DNA of 45,024 nt from an uncultured Bacteroidales bacterium (GTDB lineage: Bacteria > Bacteroidota > Bacteroidia > Bacteroidales > UBA932), in assembly GCA_945870315.1 (NCBI GenBank), contig CAMBRR010000007.1, forward strand, positions 1-45,024. The letters run 5' to 3'. Under the pieces are notes generated by a model. It was not told the DNA's origin. It ran no database searches and saw only the letters and a list, made by a program, of their open reading frames with translations. Below are positions 8,428-15,683 of the stretch, piece after piece. The number at the start of each line of letters is the position of its first letter. Positions within the stretch are counted from its first letter, which is position 1. The position numbers and the translations under genes were made by a program.

Positions 8428-9513
8428 TTAGATCTGAGGGACGGTTACATTCACGTCGGTCCAGTCAGTTACTGAAGGAGCGAAGTAAATCTTATCAAGT
8501 CCAATGACGAGGTTGTAAGTATATCTCTTACCAATCTCCCAGCCAGTGACAGGTACAGGTGAACCACCTTCTGTATAGCTAAAACCACTATCATTGAGTG
8601 AAATTTCGAAAGTCTGCTTAATAGGGGCACTAGATCCAGTTTTAATATAGTACTCAATATACAACTTGGTTGATGCAGTAAAGTCCTGAGGAAGGACAAT
8701 CATTGAAACACCACGATCTTCTGCTGTTGTAGATAATGCTGTAGCAGATCCCTCTGACGTATCCAATGAAGTAAAAGTGGCATTAGTAGTATGACCTGTC
8801 CATTCTGGATTATCAGTCCTTGCGCTATTGTCAACATTCTGTTTAAATGTAGCATTTGTAAGAGCATCAACAATCTGAATCTTTGTGACTTTGATTGTAG
8901 TAGTTGGAGAGTAATCCGCTGCAGTCCTTGCAGTGAACTTCACTACAGAAAGGGCGTGGTTGAACACGATATCAACACCGTCATACCTATCATTGGTAGT
9001 TCCCTTACTTGATGTCTTGTCATAAGCCCTTGTAGAGTAGAGAAGGTCAACCTGGTCATCGAGGACATTGGTTACCCCAAAACCAGTGATAGTCAAGCCA
9101 TTTGTCTTATCACCAGTAACCAATGTATGAATGGAATAAGGCGAGTATGCATCAAAAGTGATTGATCCCTGTTTTGGCCAATAGTAAGCATCATCTGAAA
9201 TCCAAGCACCCTCATCTCCAGTATCGGCAGGGTCGTGAATTGAATTAGTATGTTTAACCTCAACATTGTGCATATACGCAGTGGCATCGTCAGCAACATA
9301 TGTTGCTCCTGCTACATACCAGCCATATACTCCAAATGATGGAGAAGAACTAAGGTAATCCGTTCCTGGGATTTCCTGTGTCTTGGTAGGCACGGCAAGC
9401 ACAGGTGTAGTGAAGGTAATTTCCTTCTGGGAGTCAACCTTTGCAGGTTCGTTTTTGACGCAGCTGGCAAGCGCTACGCTGGCGAGAGCTGCTAAAAAGA
9501 AAAACTTTTTCAT
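8428..9513 (-). CDS. Fimbrillin family lipoprotein (probable major shaft subunit)
   Basis: This 361-residue protein has a clear lipoprotein signal (MKKFFFLAALASVALASC, Cys18, then VKNEPAK). Typical Mfa_like_1 fimbrillin motifs follow in order: EITFTTPVLAVPTKTQ, FGVYGWYVAG, DDAYYWPKQGSITFDAYSP, VDLLYSTRAYDKTSS, VDIVFNHALSVVKFTAR, and the C-terminal GWEIGKRYTYNLVIGLDKI with VTDW. It is the first fimbrillin of the operon and has the widest intergenic gaps on both sides (38 and 48 bp). Its downstream gap contains a stable hairpin, and it is markedly AT-rich (38% GC at 8581-8640). Together these suggest the abundant shaft subunit, with sequence under diversifying exchange. The role is inferred; family membership is secure. 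Confidence 0.93.
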   Translation of the reverse strand: MKKFFFLAALASVALASCVKNEPAKVDSQKEITFTTPVLAVPTKTQEIPGTDYLSSSPSFGVYGWYVAGATYVADDATAYMHNVEVKHTNSIHDPADTGDEGAWISDDAYYWPKQGSITFDAYSPYSIHTLVTGDKTNGLTITGFGVTNVLDDQVDLLYSTRAYDKTSSKGTTNDRYDGVDIVFNHALSVVKFTARTAADYSPTTTIKVTKIQIVDALTNATFKQNVDNSARTDNPEWTGHTTNATFTSLDTSEGSATALSTTAEDRGVSMIVLPQDFTASTKLYIEYYIKTGSSAPIKQTFEISLNDSGFSYTEGGSPVPVTGWEIGKRYTYNLVIGLDKIYFAPSVTDWTDVNVTVPQI

Positions 9514-9551
9514 AATGTAGAAATGAAAATTGATTAATAAAATATTGTAAA

Positions 9552-10667
9552 TTAAATAATTATATCAGTATTAACATCCCCCCACTCGTCAACTCCAGGA
9601 CGGAAACCACCGCTGGATCCCTTCGGCGGATCGGGGATAACAATCGTCTTGTCAATCAACAGCCACTGTCGCACTATCGCATCCTCAGTCAGGAACAGAT
9701 CCGTGATATCGAAAGTCTCGAAATACGGCTGACCATAGACCGTCGTAAAATCAAACGTGATGGAAAGATTGCTCTCCAAGGACGGAATCTTACCGAAAGT
9801 ACCGAAAGTCGTATAGATAATCACCACATCATCAGTACTTCCAGCCGTCGGATCGCCCTTCACGGGAGCAATACCAGCCGCCTGCGATTCCCCTCCCGGA
9901 ATCATCTCAAAATACACCGTCACAGGGTCATCCTCATTCATCAGACCCGAAGACAGCTGCGCCGAACCTGACATACCGTCCAGAAGTGACGAGGCCGAAA
10001 TCGCATAACGTATATTCTTCACCCTCACCTGAAGATAGTAGTACTTCACAAGACTCTCCGCCTCGAAATAATCGCCCTGCACAGTCCTCAGCGTATCAAT
10101 CTTGTTGGAATAAGGCACCTGGACCCCACGGCTCCTTGCCACGAACAGGTTGTCGGCGTCATACACAATCTTGTCATCCGGTGCCGGCGCCTTCGTCAGG
10201 AAGCGGCTGTAGAGCCTCGTCCTCAGGTGCGACGCAATCTCATTGGTGTAGGCGAACGCATTCGAGAAGTCGTTCGGATGATTGATCAGCGTCACTTCCG
10301 TATCGAAGTTGTAGGCAAAAACGTCATATTCTCCCGGGTCTGCAATCACATAACCCTCATAGTATGTTCCCCTCTCATCGTGCCCGATGGTCCTCAGGTA
10401 GCGGTCCGCCCTGGTCAGTCCGGTCTGCGGATCCGCCAGCACGATACGCATAATCTGCGGGCTGTCATAGGCCGGCCTTGCGTACTCAGGATTGTAGAAG
10501 CCCTGTGTCACATTCAGGATATCCTCATTCACATACACCCTCACATAGTGCGTATTCGACAAATCCTCCAGCGGCCTCCTCTCGCACGATGCCGCCAACA
10601 CACCAAGCACCGCCAGCAGACTCAGCGTCCCCCGCAAATTCCTCAACATTGTCAACATCCGCCTCAT
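9552..10667 (-). CDS. DUF5119-type fimbrial-locus lipoprotein
   Basis: This 371-residue protein has a lipoprotein signal ending LAVLGVLAASC (Cys28) followed by ERRPLEDLS. The N-terminal domain (VRVYVNEDIL, YEGYVIADPGEYDVFAYNFD) and overall length fit the DUF5119 family, which usually sits between a DUF3575 gene and fimbrillin genes in Bacteroidales. It probably acts in anchoring or assembly of the fimbria at the outer membrane, analogous in position to FimB/Mfa2. The start overlaps the upstream stop by four bases (ATGA), so the two proteins are likely made in step. The C-terminus ends in RPGVDEWGDVNTDIII. The family name is recalled from locus context and motif, and no biochemical role is visible. 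Confidence 0.8.
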   Translation of the reverse strand: MRRMLTMLRNLRGTLSLLAVLGVLAASCERRPLEDLSNTHYVRVYVNEDILNVTQGFYNPEYARPAYDSPQIMRIVLADPQTGLTRADRYLRTIGHDERGTYYEGYVIADPGEYDVFAYNFDTEVTLINHPNDFSNAFAYTNEIASHLRTRLYSRFLTKAPAPDDKIVYDADNLFVARSRGVQVPYSNKIDTLRTVQGDYFEAESLVKYYYLQVRVKNIRYAISASSLLDGMSGSAQLSSGLMNEDDPVTVYFEMIPGGESQAAGIAPVKGDPTAGSTDDVVIIYTTFGTFGKIPSLESNLSITFDFTTVYGQPYFETFDITDLFLTEDAIVRQWLLIDKTIVIPDPPKGSSGGFRPGVDEWGDVNTDIII

Positions 10668-12112
10668 CTCTCACCTCCTTTCTTTCCTGCCTTGATTCCT
10701 GCCGTGGCGGTGTCCCTGACCTTGAAATTGGCGCGGATCGGGATGACGAGGCTGATTTCGGCCTTCGTCGGACCGAAATAGTGGGCAACTCCCGCCCTGT
10801 CCCTGTCGCGGATTAGAATCTGCCAGTCCGGAGTCGGAATGTAGTGCTGATACGGAACGCGTACATAGCCCGCACTGATGGAGAACTCGATATTCAGATA
10901 GCGGCTCACAGGGAGCGAATAACCATAAGTAAGTCCGAAACTGAGCGGATCTCCCTGCACGCATCCCATCTTGGTCTTCGCCTGGAAGTCGAACTTACCG
11001 CCATAACCATACACTCCCAGGAAGTGCCCAACGAGAGCGTCCCTGAGTTTGCGTTTCTCCGATTCAGGTTTAACCCTCGGCGCAAACCACCAGCGGAACT
11101 CGCCGCCGAAGGTGAGGTACTGGAGGCAGTAGCGGTTGTTCCTGCTCAGCCACCACGGACAATGGTGCTCATAGAGGACGGAGAAGTGTTCGTTTATCGG
11201 GAACTCTACCGCAAAGTTCAGCACTGAAACCGCATCGTAAAGCATATTGGTCTTCAGGGCGAGGATGGTCCTCTTGCGGTGGGCTTCGGAGCGTCTTTCG
11301 TTGGAAATATCAGTCTGAGGGGCCTCGAATGTCGGTGTATAGGCTATCGGCGCCACCTCTGGAACGGTTTCAAATTCCGGCCTTGGTACCGGCTCAGGTT
11401 CGGGTTCGGGCTCGGGCGACTCCCAGATGCATACCCAGGTCGCATAACGGAGCCTCTGCATATACTTCCTCAGGAGATACTTCCAGGTGTAACCGCCATC
11501 CAGCTGCTCCAGTCTCCACTTCTTGGTCTGAGGTCCCACCCTGTCGTCATCGATAATGGCGAGAACCCTGGCGCGGTCGTGTCTGTGGTAATTCTGCTCA
11601 ACCGCTTCCCTGAGGCCTTCCCAGTTCTCGTCCATCGGACAGAGGCGGATATTCTCCTCGGAAAGGTCGCTGCGGCCTGAGGCGTTCTGCAGGATGAAGT
11701 CCCTGGCAGCGACAGCCCTCTGCTGCGACAGGTAGCGGTTGTGGCGAAACGCTCCCTCCGGCGATGCGTAGGCACGGATGGTGATGCTGTCGATGTGTGG
11801 CGAAGATGCGAGATGCTCCCTGATCTGCCTCATCTGCTCCGCATTGTCAAGATAGTCCTCCCTCACCACAATCTCGTCCCGCACATAGAACAGCTTGAAA
11901 GTCTGCGGCTCCGTTGTGGTTGCCGTAGTGTCAGCCAGTGCTGTAGTGTCAGTTGGTGCTGAGGTGGCTGCGACTTCGGCGGCGGTAGCGACTGGGGCGG
12001 TGGTGGCTGCGGCACGTGAAAAAACACACTGCTCCGAAATCTCTTTCGAAGCAGCGTGAATACTCAAAGTTGCGCAAAACGCAACTATGGAAACACACCA
12101 CAATTTCTTCAT
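10664..12112 (-). CDS. OmpA-like / DUF3575 outer-membrane protein, first gene of fimbrial operon
   Basis: I start this 482-residue protein at ATG 12112, because it gives a clean signal peptide (MKKLWCVSIVAFCATLSIHA); an in-frame start 33 bp upstream would precede it. An Ala/Thr-rich linker (residues about 30-65) leads to an OmpA-C-like domain (SITIRAYASPEGAFRHNRYLS, then QQRAVAARDFIL), which may contact peptidoglycan. A Pro-Glu repeat (PEPEPEPEPVP) follows, then a C-terminal DUF3575 domain (LKTNMLYDAVSVLNFAVEFP, FGGEFRWWFAPR, FLGVYGYGGKFDFQ) predicted to be a small beta-barrel. It heads the operon and likely anchors or organises fimbrial assembly in the envelope. It ends in an ATGA overlap with the DUF5119-type gene. 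Confidence 0.88.
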   Translation of the reverse strand: MKKLWCVSIVAFCATLSIHAASKEISEQCVFSRAAATTAPVATAAEVAATSAPTDTTALADTTATTTEPQTFKLFYVRDEIVVREDYLDNAEQMRQIREHLASSPHIDSITIRAYASPEGAFRHNRYLSQQRAVAARDFILQNASGRSDLSEENIRLCPMDENWEGLREAVEQNYHRHDRARVLAIIDDDRVGPQTKKWRLEQLDGGYTWKYLLRKYMQRLRYATWVCIWESPEPEPEPEPVPRPEFETVPEVAPIAYTPTFEAPQTDISNERRSEAHRKRTILALKTNMLYDAVSVLNFAVEFPINEHFSVLYEHHCPWWLSRNNRYCLQYLTFGGEFRWWFAPRVKPESEKRKLRDALVGHFLGVYGYGGKFDFQAKTKMGCVQGDPLSFGLTYGYSLPVSRYLNIEFSISAGYVRVPYQHYIPTPDWQILIRDRDRAGVAHYFGPTKAEISLVIPIRANFKVRDTATAGIKAGKKGGER

Positions 12113-12171
12113 AGTTACATCATTTGGGGTGACCACACTACGCATCCCACATATTTTACCGTGTCAAACGG

Positions 12172-12204
12172 CAAAGATATATAAAAAATCCCCCCCCCAC
12201 CAAA
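12172..12204 (-). promoter_or_regulatory. Fimbrial operon promoter with G9 tract in the spacer
   Basis: On the minus strand TTTG (12201-12204) is followed after 21 bp by TATCTTTG (12172-12179), matching the Bacteroidetes -33/-7 consensus. The spacer contains nine consecutive G (12190-12198 as C on the plus strand). The ATG at 12112 lies about 60 bp downstream. Confidence 0.7.
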
Positions 12205-12217
12205 AAAATGACAACTA

Positions 12218-12236
12218 TTTTAGAATTTTTCTAAAA
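12218..12236. promoter_or_regulatory. 19-bp palindrome upstream of the fimbrial promoter
   Basis: TTTTAGAA and TTCTAAAA form a perfect 8-bp inverted repeat with a 3-bp centre, ending 13 bp upstream of the -33 box. The geometry fits a dimeric regulator site. AT-richness makes chance occurrence possible. Confidence 0.4.
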
Positions 12237-12272
12237 AAAGTCGCCTTTTGACAGAATTTTCTTCGAAAAACG

Positions 12273-12293
12273 GTAAGCGTCTCCGCGTGGACG
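12273..12293 (+). repeat. Left terminal inverted repeat of the IS66-like element
   Basis: It begins GTAAGCGTCTCCGCG and continues TGGACG. The first 15 bases are identical to the reverse complement of the right end at 13010-13030, and 19 of 21 match overall. Confidence 0.75.
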
Positions 12294-12302
12294 TAGCCGA
12301 TG

Positions 12303-12332
12303 CATAAAGAAAGCAGGGTAGGTGCCCTGCTA
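12303..12332 (-). terminator. Rho-independent terminator inside the IS66-like element
   Basis: On the minus strand AGCAGGG-CACCTA-CCCTGCT forms a 7-bp GC-rich stem followed by TTCTTTAT. It overlaps the stop codon of the 82-aa gene. It may also end transcripts coming from the lon operon. Confidence 0.7.
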
Positions 12333-12578
12333 TTCTTTTGTCCAGCGGTCAGGAAGGAAGGTCGCCTTCATCCCGCGCATCTGACTGGCGGCTTTGCCAA
12401 GAGATTCATCGCGTTCCTTGAGAAGATTCTCGAGATTGGAGATTGTAGCCTTGAGTTCGGAGATGGTGGCGTTGAAGCTTGCCTCCATTGATTCTATGGT
12501 GGCATTCAATCGCTTTACCGTTTCATTCGACGCCTCCAGCTGCGACTGCAAGATTGCTATTATCATGTCCTTTCCCAT
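12330..12578 (-). CDS. 82-aa coiled-coil protein, truncated IS66 transposase N-terminus candidate
   Basis: MGKDMIIAILQSQLEASNET begins a protein that is almost entirely heptad-rich coiled coil (SELKATISNLENLLKERDES) and ends LPDRWTKE. IS66 TnpC proteins in Bacteroidetes start with a comparable coiled coil before the zinc and catalytic domains, which are absent here. I read it as the 5' stump of tnpC that now stops at a terminator hairpin. It could instead be an independent small element protein. Its -7-like box (TACCTTTA) lies only 4 bp before the ATG, so a leaderless mRNA or use of the Met at codon 5 is possible. Confidence 0.55.
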   Translation of the reverse strand: MGKDMIIAILQSQLEASNETVKRLNATIESMEASFNATISELKATISNLENLLKERDESLGKAASQMRGMKATFLPDRWTKE

Positions 12579-12582
12579 ATAG

Positions 12583-12614
12583 TAAAGGTACGAACTTTTT
12601 ATGGGAAAAGCAAG
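12583..12614 (-). promoter_or_regulatory. Promoter of the 82-aa element gene
   Basis: CTTG (12611-12614) and TACCTTTA (12583-12590) are separated by 20 bp on the minus strand, close to the Bacteroidetes consensus. The box ends 4 bp before the start codon. Confidence 0.45.
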
Positions 12615-12649
12615 AGTTTTTACAATTTATTTTATTGATAATCAAAAGA

Positions 12650-12958
12650 TTATATGCTCATAAAGCGCGTTCTGTAGCGCTTACGGAAGCACACGCTTTC
12701 CAACGAGATGCCGGACATTATGAAGCTGAACGTCTCCCACGAGAGCTCGTAATAGTCCGTGTCGGCGTTCTTGCGGGGCATCTCAAAAAACCCTCTTTCC
12801 AGACGCTTCGTCCAGTCGATGACGCCTCGGTAGTTGGTATGGGATTCCTTACAGTACTCACTCAGCTTCAGATCCGGATTGGTTCTGAGCCTCGACTTGT
12901 AGCCTTCTATGACCCTGCGATAACGGGTTGCGGCAAGCTCCGGTGTTGATTCTTCCAT
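12650..12958 (-). CDS. TnpA-like accessory protein of the IS66-like element
   Basis: This 102-residue protein starts at ATG 12958. An in-frame TTG at 12979 falls within the -7 promoter box and is unlikely to be used. The sequence has a helical N-terminus (TRYRRVIEGYKSRLRTNP) and a helix-turn-helix-like stretch (KLSEYCKESHTNYRGVIDWTKR), comparable to the small TnpA/ORF1 proteins of IS66 elements, which have a DNA-binding fold and an accessory role in transposition. It lies just inside the right inverted repeat, in the orientation expected for ORF1. The family assignment is by position and motif style and is moderate. Confidence 0.6.
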   Translation of the reverse strand: MEESTPELAATRYRRVIEGYKSRLRTNPDLKLSEYCKESHTNYRGVIDWTKRLERGFFEMPRKNADTDYYELSWETFSFIMSGISLESVCFRKRYRTRFMSI

Positions 12959-12976
12959 CTTCAGATTCTTTTCCCG

Positions 12977-13007
12977 CAAAGGTAGATGGATTGATGATTC
13001 TCGTCAA
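12977..13007 (-). promoter_or_regulatory. Promoter of the TnpA-like gene
   Basis: ATTG (13004-13007), a 19-bp spacer, then TACCTTTG (12977-12984), a perfect -7 TAnnTTTG. The ATG at 12958 follows 18 bp later. The -33 box lies 3 bp inside the right terminal repeat. Confidence 0.6.
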
Positions 13008-13009
13008 TG

Positions 13010-13030
13010 CGTCATCGCGGAGACGCTTAC
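13010..13030 (-). repeat. Right terminal inverted repeat of the IS66-like element
   Basis: Its reverse complement begins GTAAGCGTCTCCGCG and continues ATGACG. The element ends here, 3 bp short of the neighbouring gene's stop codon at 13034-13036. Confidence 0.75.
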
Positions 13031-13033
13031 GGT

Positions 13034-14518
13034 TTATGGCAGAAAAGAAACGTAACGGCGAAGGATGGTGCCACGGCGGTCCGTTACAAGGATATGGGGA
13101 AGGGATGTCAGGTCGAAGGAATCAAGCAGGAGGGCCATCAAGTCTGGATTGGACTGACTGATTGCATCGAAATCTATATAAAGCACATCAGGTCTGCCAA
13201 GACTGTCCCAGGATGCAGAAAGAGCCTCCTTCTCCATACGGCAATTGCTGCACTGTGGTGACTGGAAAAATATGTAATTGGTCTTTGCCCGAAGCCTGTC
13301 CAGGCGGAATACTCCCGAACGGGTACCTTTTTTGGTCTGCAAAACGGCAGGAACCTTAACACGGGCAATCTTCTTCCCAGGTTTTTCCCGTGACAGAAGA
13401 TCTGAAACGATAGCAGAGTAGCCCACAACCTTAAGACTGTCATCAGCCGAAGCCCAGGCGCCGGGACAGCCATCAACATACCTATCTATCAGATACTCAG
13501 TCGCATCCACAGTATGTTCCTTATGTTCAGAGGCGCAGAAATAGAGCATATCTCCCATCATCTGTCTGAAAGACAACGTATCTCCCTTGGGCAAAGTCCG
13601 TTCAGCAATCCTGTCAGCAGCATTTATCAATTCCGACTTTGAAGCCCCGCCGAACACTTGCCTCATTGCCTGCATTGCCTCCTGTGAGCCATATTCCAAT
13701 TCAGGGTGAGAATATAATCCTTTGAGCATCAGAGTGAGCGAATAAGTATCAAGGAATCGGCCGAGAATGGTGTAATCGGGAGCCAGAAGGAACATTCCAG
13801 GAGTCTTGAGAAGGCCATATTTCATCTTGAAATCTGAAGACTCTGACCTGTCCCAACAATGCACGACCCTGGCCTCGGCAGACTCAAAAGAAAACCTCTT
13901 CTGACGGTATTCATCCCACTGCTGACGGTCCTCTCCGACATATACAGCATAAACAGTCAGCGGAAAATCCTCAACTGCAAGCACATTGGTAAGCAGGATT
14001 GTCTCAGCTGAACATTTGACACACTGGGTATCATAGAAATACAAAACCTTAAACCCGGGCTGGATTCCAGATTCCGGCACAACCTGCACCCATTCTCCCC
14101 CATCCGTCTCCAACTCCAGCGAAGGCGCCCTCATTCCAAGCAGGGACTGACGGTTGAAATCAGCGAAAAGTCTGGCCTCAAACTGCTTCATCTCATCCCC
14201 GAAAACTACCTTCCCTGTAGAGAACCAACGGTCGAATATATGAATTGCGACAGCCTCGAATCCCATCACTTCCGACTTACGGTAGTGATCATACAGATAC
14301 ACTGCAACACTCTGGCGCACAAGCGAATCCGAGCAGCTTTCAATAAGAAAGTCGCACTCCTCCTGCTGAACGGAGAGACTTTCTGTCTTGATAGCCGAGA
14401 GATACTCTTCCAGTTTGGAATTCAAAGCAGACAGGCCAAGCGAATCAACGCCTTGGGCACAAAGATGAAGGGGAAGGAAAAGAAACAATGCTACAATTCC
14501 CGACAATCTTGTCTTCAT
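13034..14518 (-). CDS. Two-domain thioredoxin-like (TlpA/DUF5106-type) periplasmic protein
   Basis: This 494-residue protein has a signal peptide (MKTRLSGIVALFLFLPLHLC, then AQG). An all-helical N-terminal region leads to a first thioredoxin fold with CVKC (Cys166/Cys169, YFYDTQCVKC) and a cis-Pro motif KTPG. After a helical spacer comes a second thioredoxin fold with CSNC (Cys423/Cys426, FFQSPQCSNC) and SLPHILVTD. Both keep the CxxC pair, so it may shuttle disulfides or electrons in the periplasm. The start overlaps the coaD stop (ATGA), making it the last gene of the lon-ung-coaD unit. The IS66-like element ends 3 bp beyond its stop codon, and whether the natural C-terminus was slightly longer cannot be seen. 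Confidence 0.85.
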   Translation of the reverse strand: MKTRLSGIVALFLFLPLHLCAQGVDSLGLSALNSKLEEYLSAIKTESLSVQQEECDFLIESCSDSLVRQSVAVYLYDHYRKSEVMGFEAVAIHIFDRWFSTGKVVFGDEMKQFEARLFADFNRQSLLGMRAPSLELETDGGEWVQVVPESGIQPGFKVLYFYDTQCVKCSAETILLTNVLAVEDFPLTVYAVYVGEDRQQWDEYRQKRFSFESAEARVVHCWDRSESSDFKMKYGLLKTPGMFLLAPDYTILGRFLDTYSLTLMLKGLYSHPELEYGSQEAMQAMRQVFGGASKSELINAADRIAERTLPKGDTLSFRQMMGDMLYFCASEHKEHTVDATEYLIDRYVDGCPGAWASADDSLKVVGYSAIVSDLLSREKPGKKIARVKVPAVLQTKKGTRSGVFRLDRLRAKTNYIFFQSPQCSNCRMEKEALSASWDSLGRPDVLYIDFDAISQSNPDLMALLLDSFDLTSLPHILVTDRRGTILRRYVSFLP

Positions 14519-14973
14519 AGGGTTACATTCTCAGGAACAAAAAGAGAGGTGTCTCCACCGTGCTTAAGAAGGTCACGGACTGCCGTGGAGGATATGTGAG
14601 CATACTCCTGCGCCGTCGGGATGATAATGGTCTCGATGTCAGGAGCCAGTTTGCGGTTGGCATCGGCAATGGAGCGTTCCGTCTCAAAATCAATCATATT
14701 TCGTACTCCACGCACGATGTGATGAATGCCAAGAGCGCGGCAGGTGTCGATGGTGAGGTTGTCGTACTGTATGATGCTCACACCCTTGAGGGAAGAAGTC
14801 GCCTGGCGGATTATTTCAATACGCTTTTCATTAGGGAAGAAACCCCTTTTGTCTATATTGACTCCCACTGCTACAACAACTTCGTCAAACATTGTCAAGG
14901 CACGTTTCAGAATATTAAGATGTCCTGCAGTAAAGGGGTCAAAAGACCCCGGGAAAAGTGCTTTTCGTTTCAT
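14515..14973 (-). CDS. coaD: Phosphopantetheine adenylyltransferase
   Basis: This 152-residue enzyme transfers AMP from ATP to 4'-phosphopantetheine to make dephospho-CoA in coenzyme A synthesis. It shows the nucleotidyltransferase motif ALFPGSFDPFTAGHLNIL with Thr15 and His18, then GVNIDKRGFF, VRGVRNMIDFETE and the C-terminal AHISSTAVRDLL. The start is ATG 14973: the frame stays open upstream, but that stretch is the antisense of ung and adds nothing conserved. Length matches the family (about 155-160). It lies 37 bp after ung and overlaps the thioredoxin-like gene by four bases. Confidence 0.97.
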   Translation of the reverse strand: MKRKALFPGSFDPFTAGHLNILKRALTMFDEVVVAVGVNIDKRGFFPNEKRIEIIRQATSSLKGVSIIQYDNLTIDTCRALGIHHIVRGVRNMIDFETERSIADANRKLAPDIETIIIPTAQEYAHISSTAVRDLLKHGGDTSLFVPENVTL

Positions 14974-15010
14974 ATCATTCAGTTTAGATATTCGTAATTC
15001 TTGAAAATTC

Positions 15011-15679
15011 CTATAACTGCCAGTCAACAGGGGTTTTGCCACGACTGACAAGATATTCATTGGCTTTGGAAAAATGACGACAGCCGAAAAAGGCTCCTCG
15101 GGCCAGAGGTGACGGGTGGGCTGCTTCCAGAACCAGATGCCGGGAGGTGTCAATGAGAGGTTTTTTGCTTCTTGCAAAATTGCCCCACAAAAGGAAGACA
15201 ACACCATCACATCTGTCTGATATACACTTGATTGCAGCATCTGTAAACGGGCCCCAACCTATATTGGAGTGGGAAGTTGGTTCACCGCGACGCACAGTCA
15301 GAACTGAATTCAAAAGCAGGACTCCCTGCCTTGCCCAGCCTTCCAAATTGTGATGGCCGCTCATCTTGATTCCCAAATCGGATTCGATTTCCTTGAAGAT
15401 ATTCTTAAGGGACGGGGGCGCAGGGACATTGTCCGGAACCGAGAACGAAAGCCCCATTGCCTGACCGGGGCCGTGGTAGGGGTCCTGGCCGAGAATGACC
15501 ACCTTCACCTTGTCCAGAGGAGTGAGGTCAAAGGCTCTGAATATCTGACTCCCAGGAGGATAGATAACCATTCCTTCAGACTTTTCAGAATGCAGAAGAC
15601 GCACCATCGACTCGAAGTAGGGTTTACCGAATTCGGACGAAAGCGCGTCTTTCCAACTTTTTTCTATCTTGACTTCCAT
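15011..15679 (-). CDS. ung: Uracil-DNA glycosylase, family 1
   Basis: This 222-residue protein removes uracil from DNA as the first step of base-excision repair. The water-activating motif GQDPYHG (Asp66) and the C-terminal HPSPLAR (His188) are intact, with LLLNSVLTV and LLWGNFA between them. I chose ATG 15679 because it lies 4 bp after the lon stop; an upstream in-frame TTG at 15700 would overlap lon and add no conserved residues. Length is normal for Ung. It is co-transcribed behind lon. Confidence 0.97.
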   Translation of the reverse strand: MEVKIEKSWKDALSSEFGKPYFESMVRLLHSEKSEGMVIYPPGSQIFRAFDLTPLDKVKVVILGQDPYHGPGQAMGLSFSVPDNVPAPPSLKNIFKEIESDLGIKMSGHHNLEGWARQGVLLLNSVLTVRRGEPTSHSNIGWGPFTDAAIKCISDRCDGVVFLLWGNFARSKKPLIDTSRHLVLEAAHPSPLARGAFFGCRHFSKANEYLVSRGKTPVDWQL

Positions 15680-15683
15680 CTTG

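Larger units (their letters stand above)
12273..13030 (-). mobile_element. Non-autonomous IS66-like element, 758 bp
   Basis: The ends are 21-bp inverted repeats with two mismatches, each beginning GTAAGCG; IS66-family termini are known to begin GTAA. Inside are a TnpA-like small gene and a short coiled-coil gene resembling the N-terminus of an IS66 transposase, both on the minus strand, each with its own promoter. TnpB and the catalytic transposase are missing. The flanking 8 bp (GAAAAACG on the left, GGTTTATG on the right) do not match, so no target duplication remains visible. Confidence 0.65.

Noticed and set aside
12265..13038. 8-bp target duplication around the IS66-like element
   Set aside because: The left flank GAAAAACG and right flank GGTTTATG do not match.
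14974..15240. N-terminal extension of coaD
   Set aside because: The frame is open but antisense to ung, and the conserved CoaD N-terminus starts at 14973.
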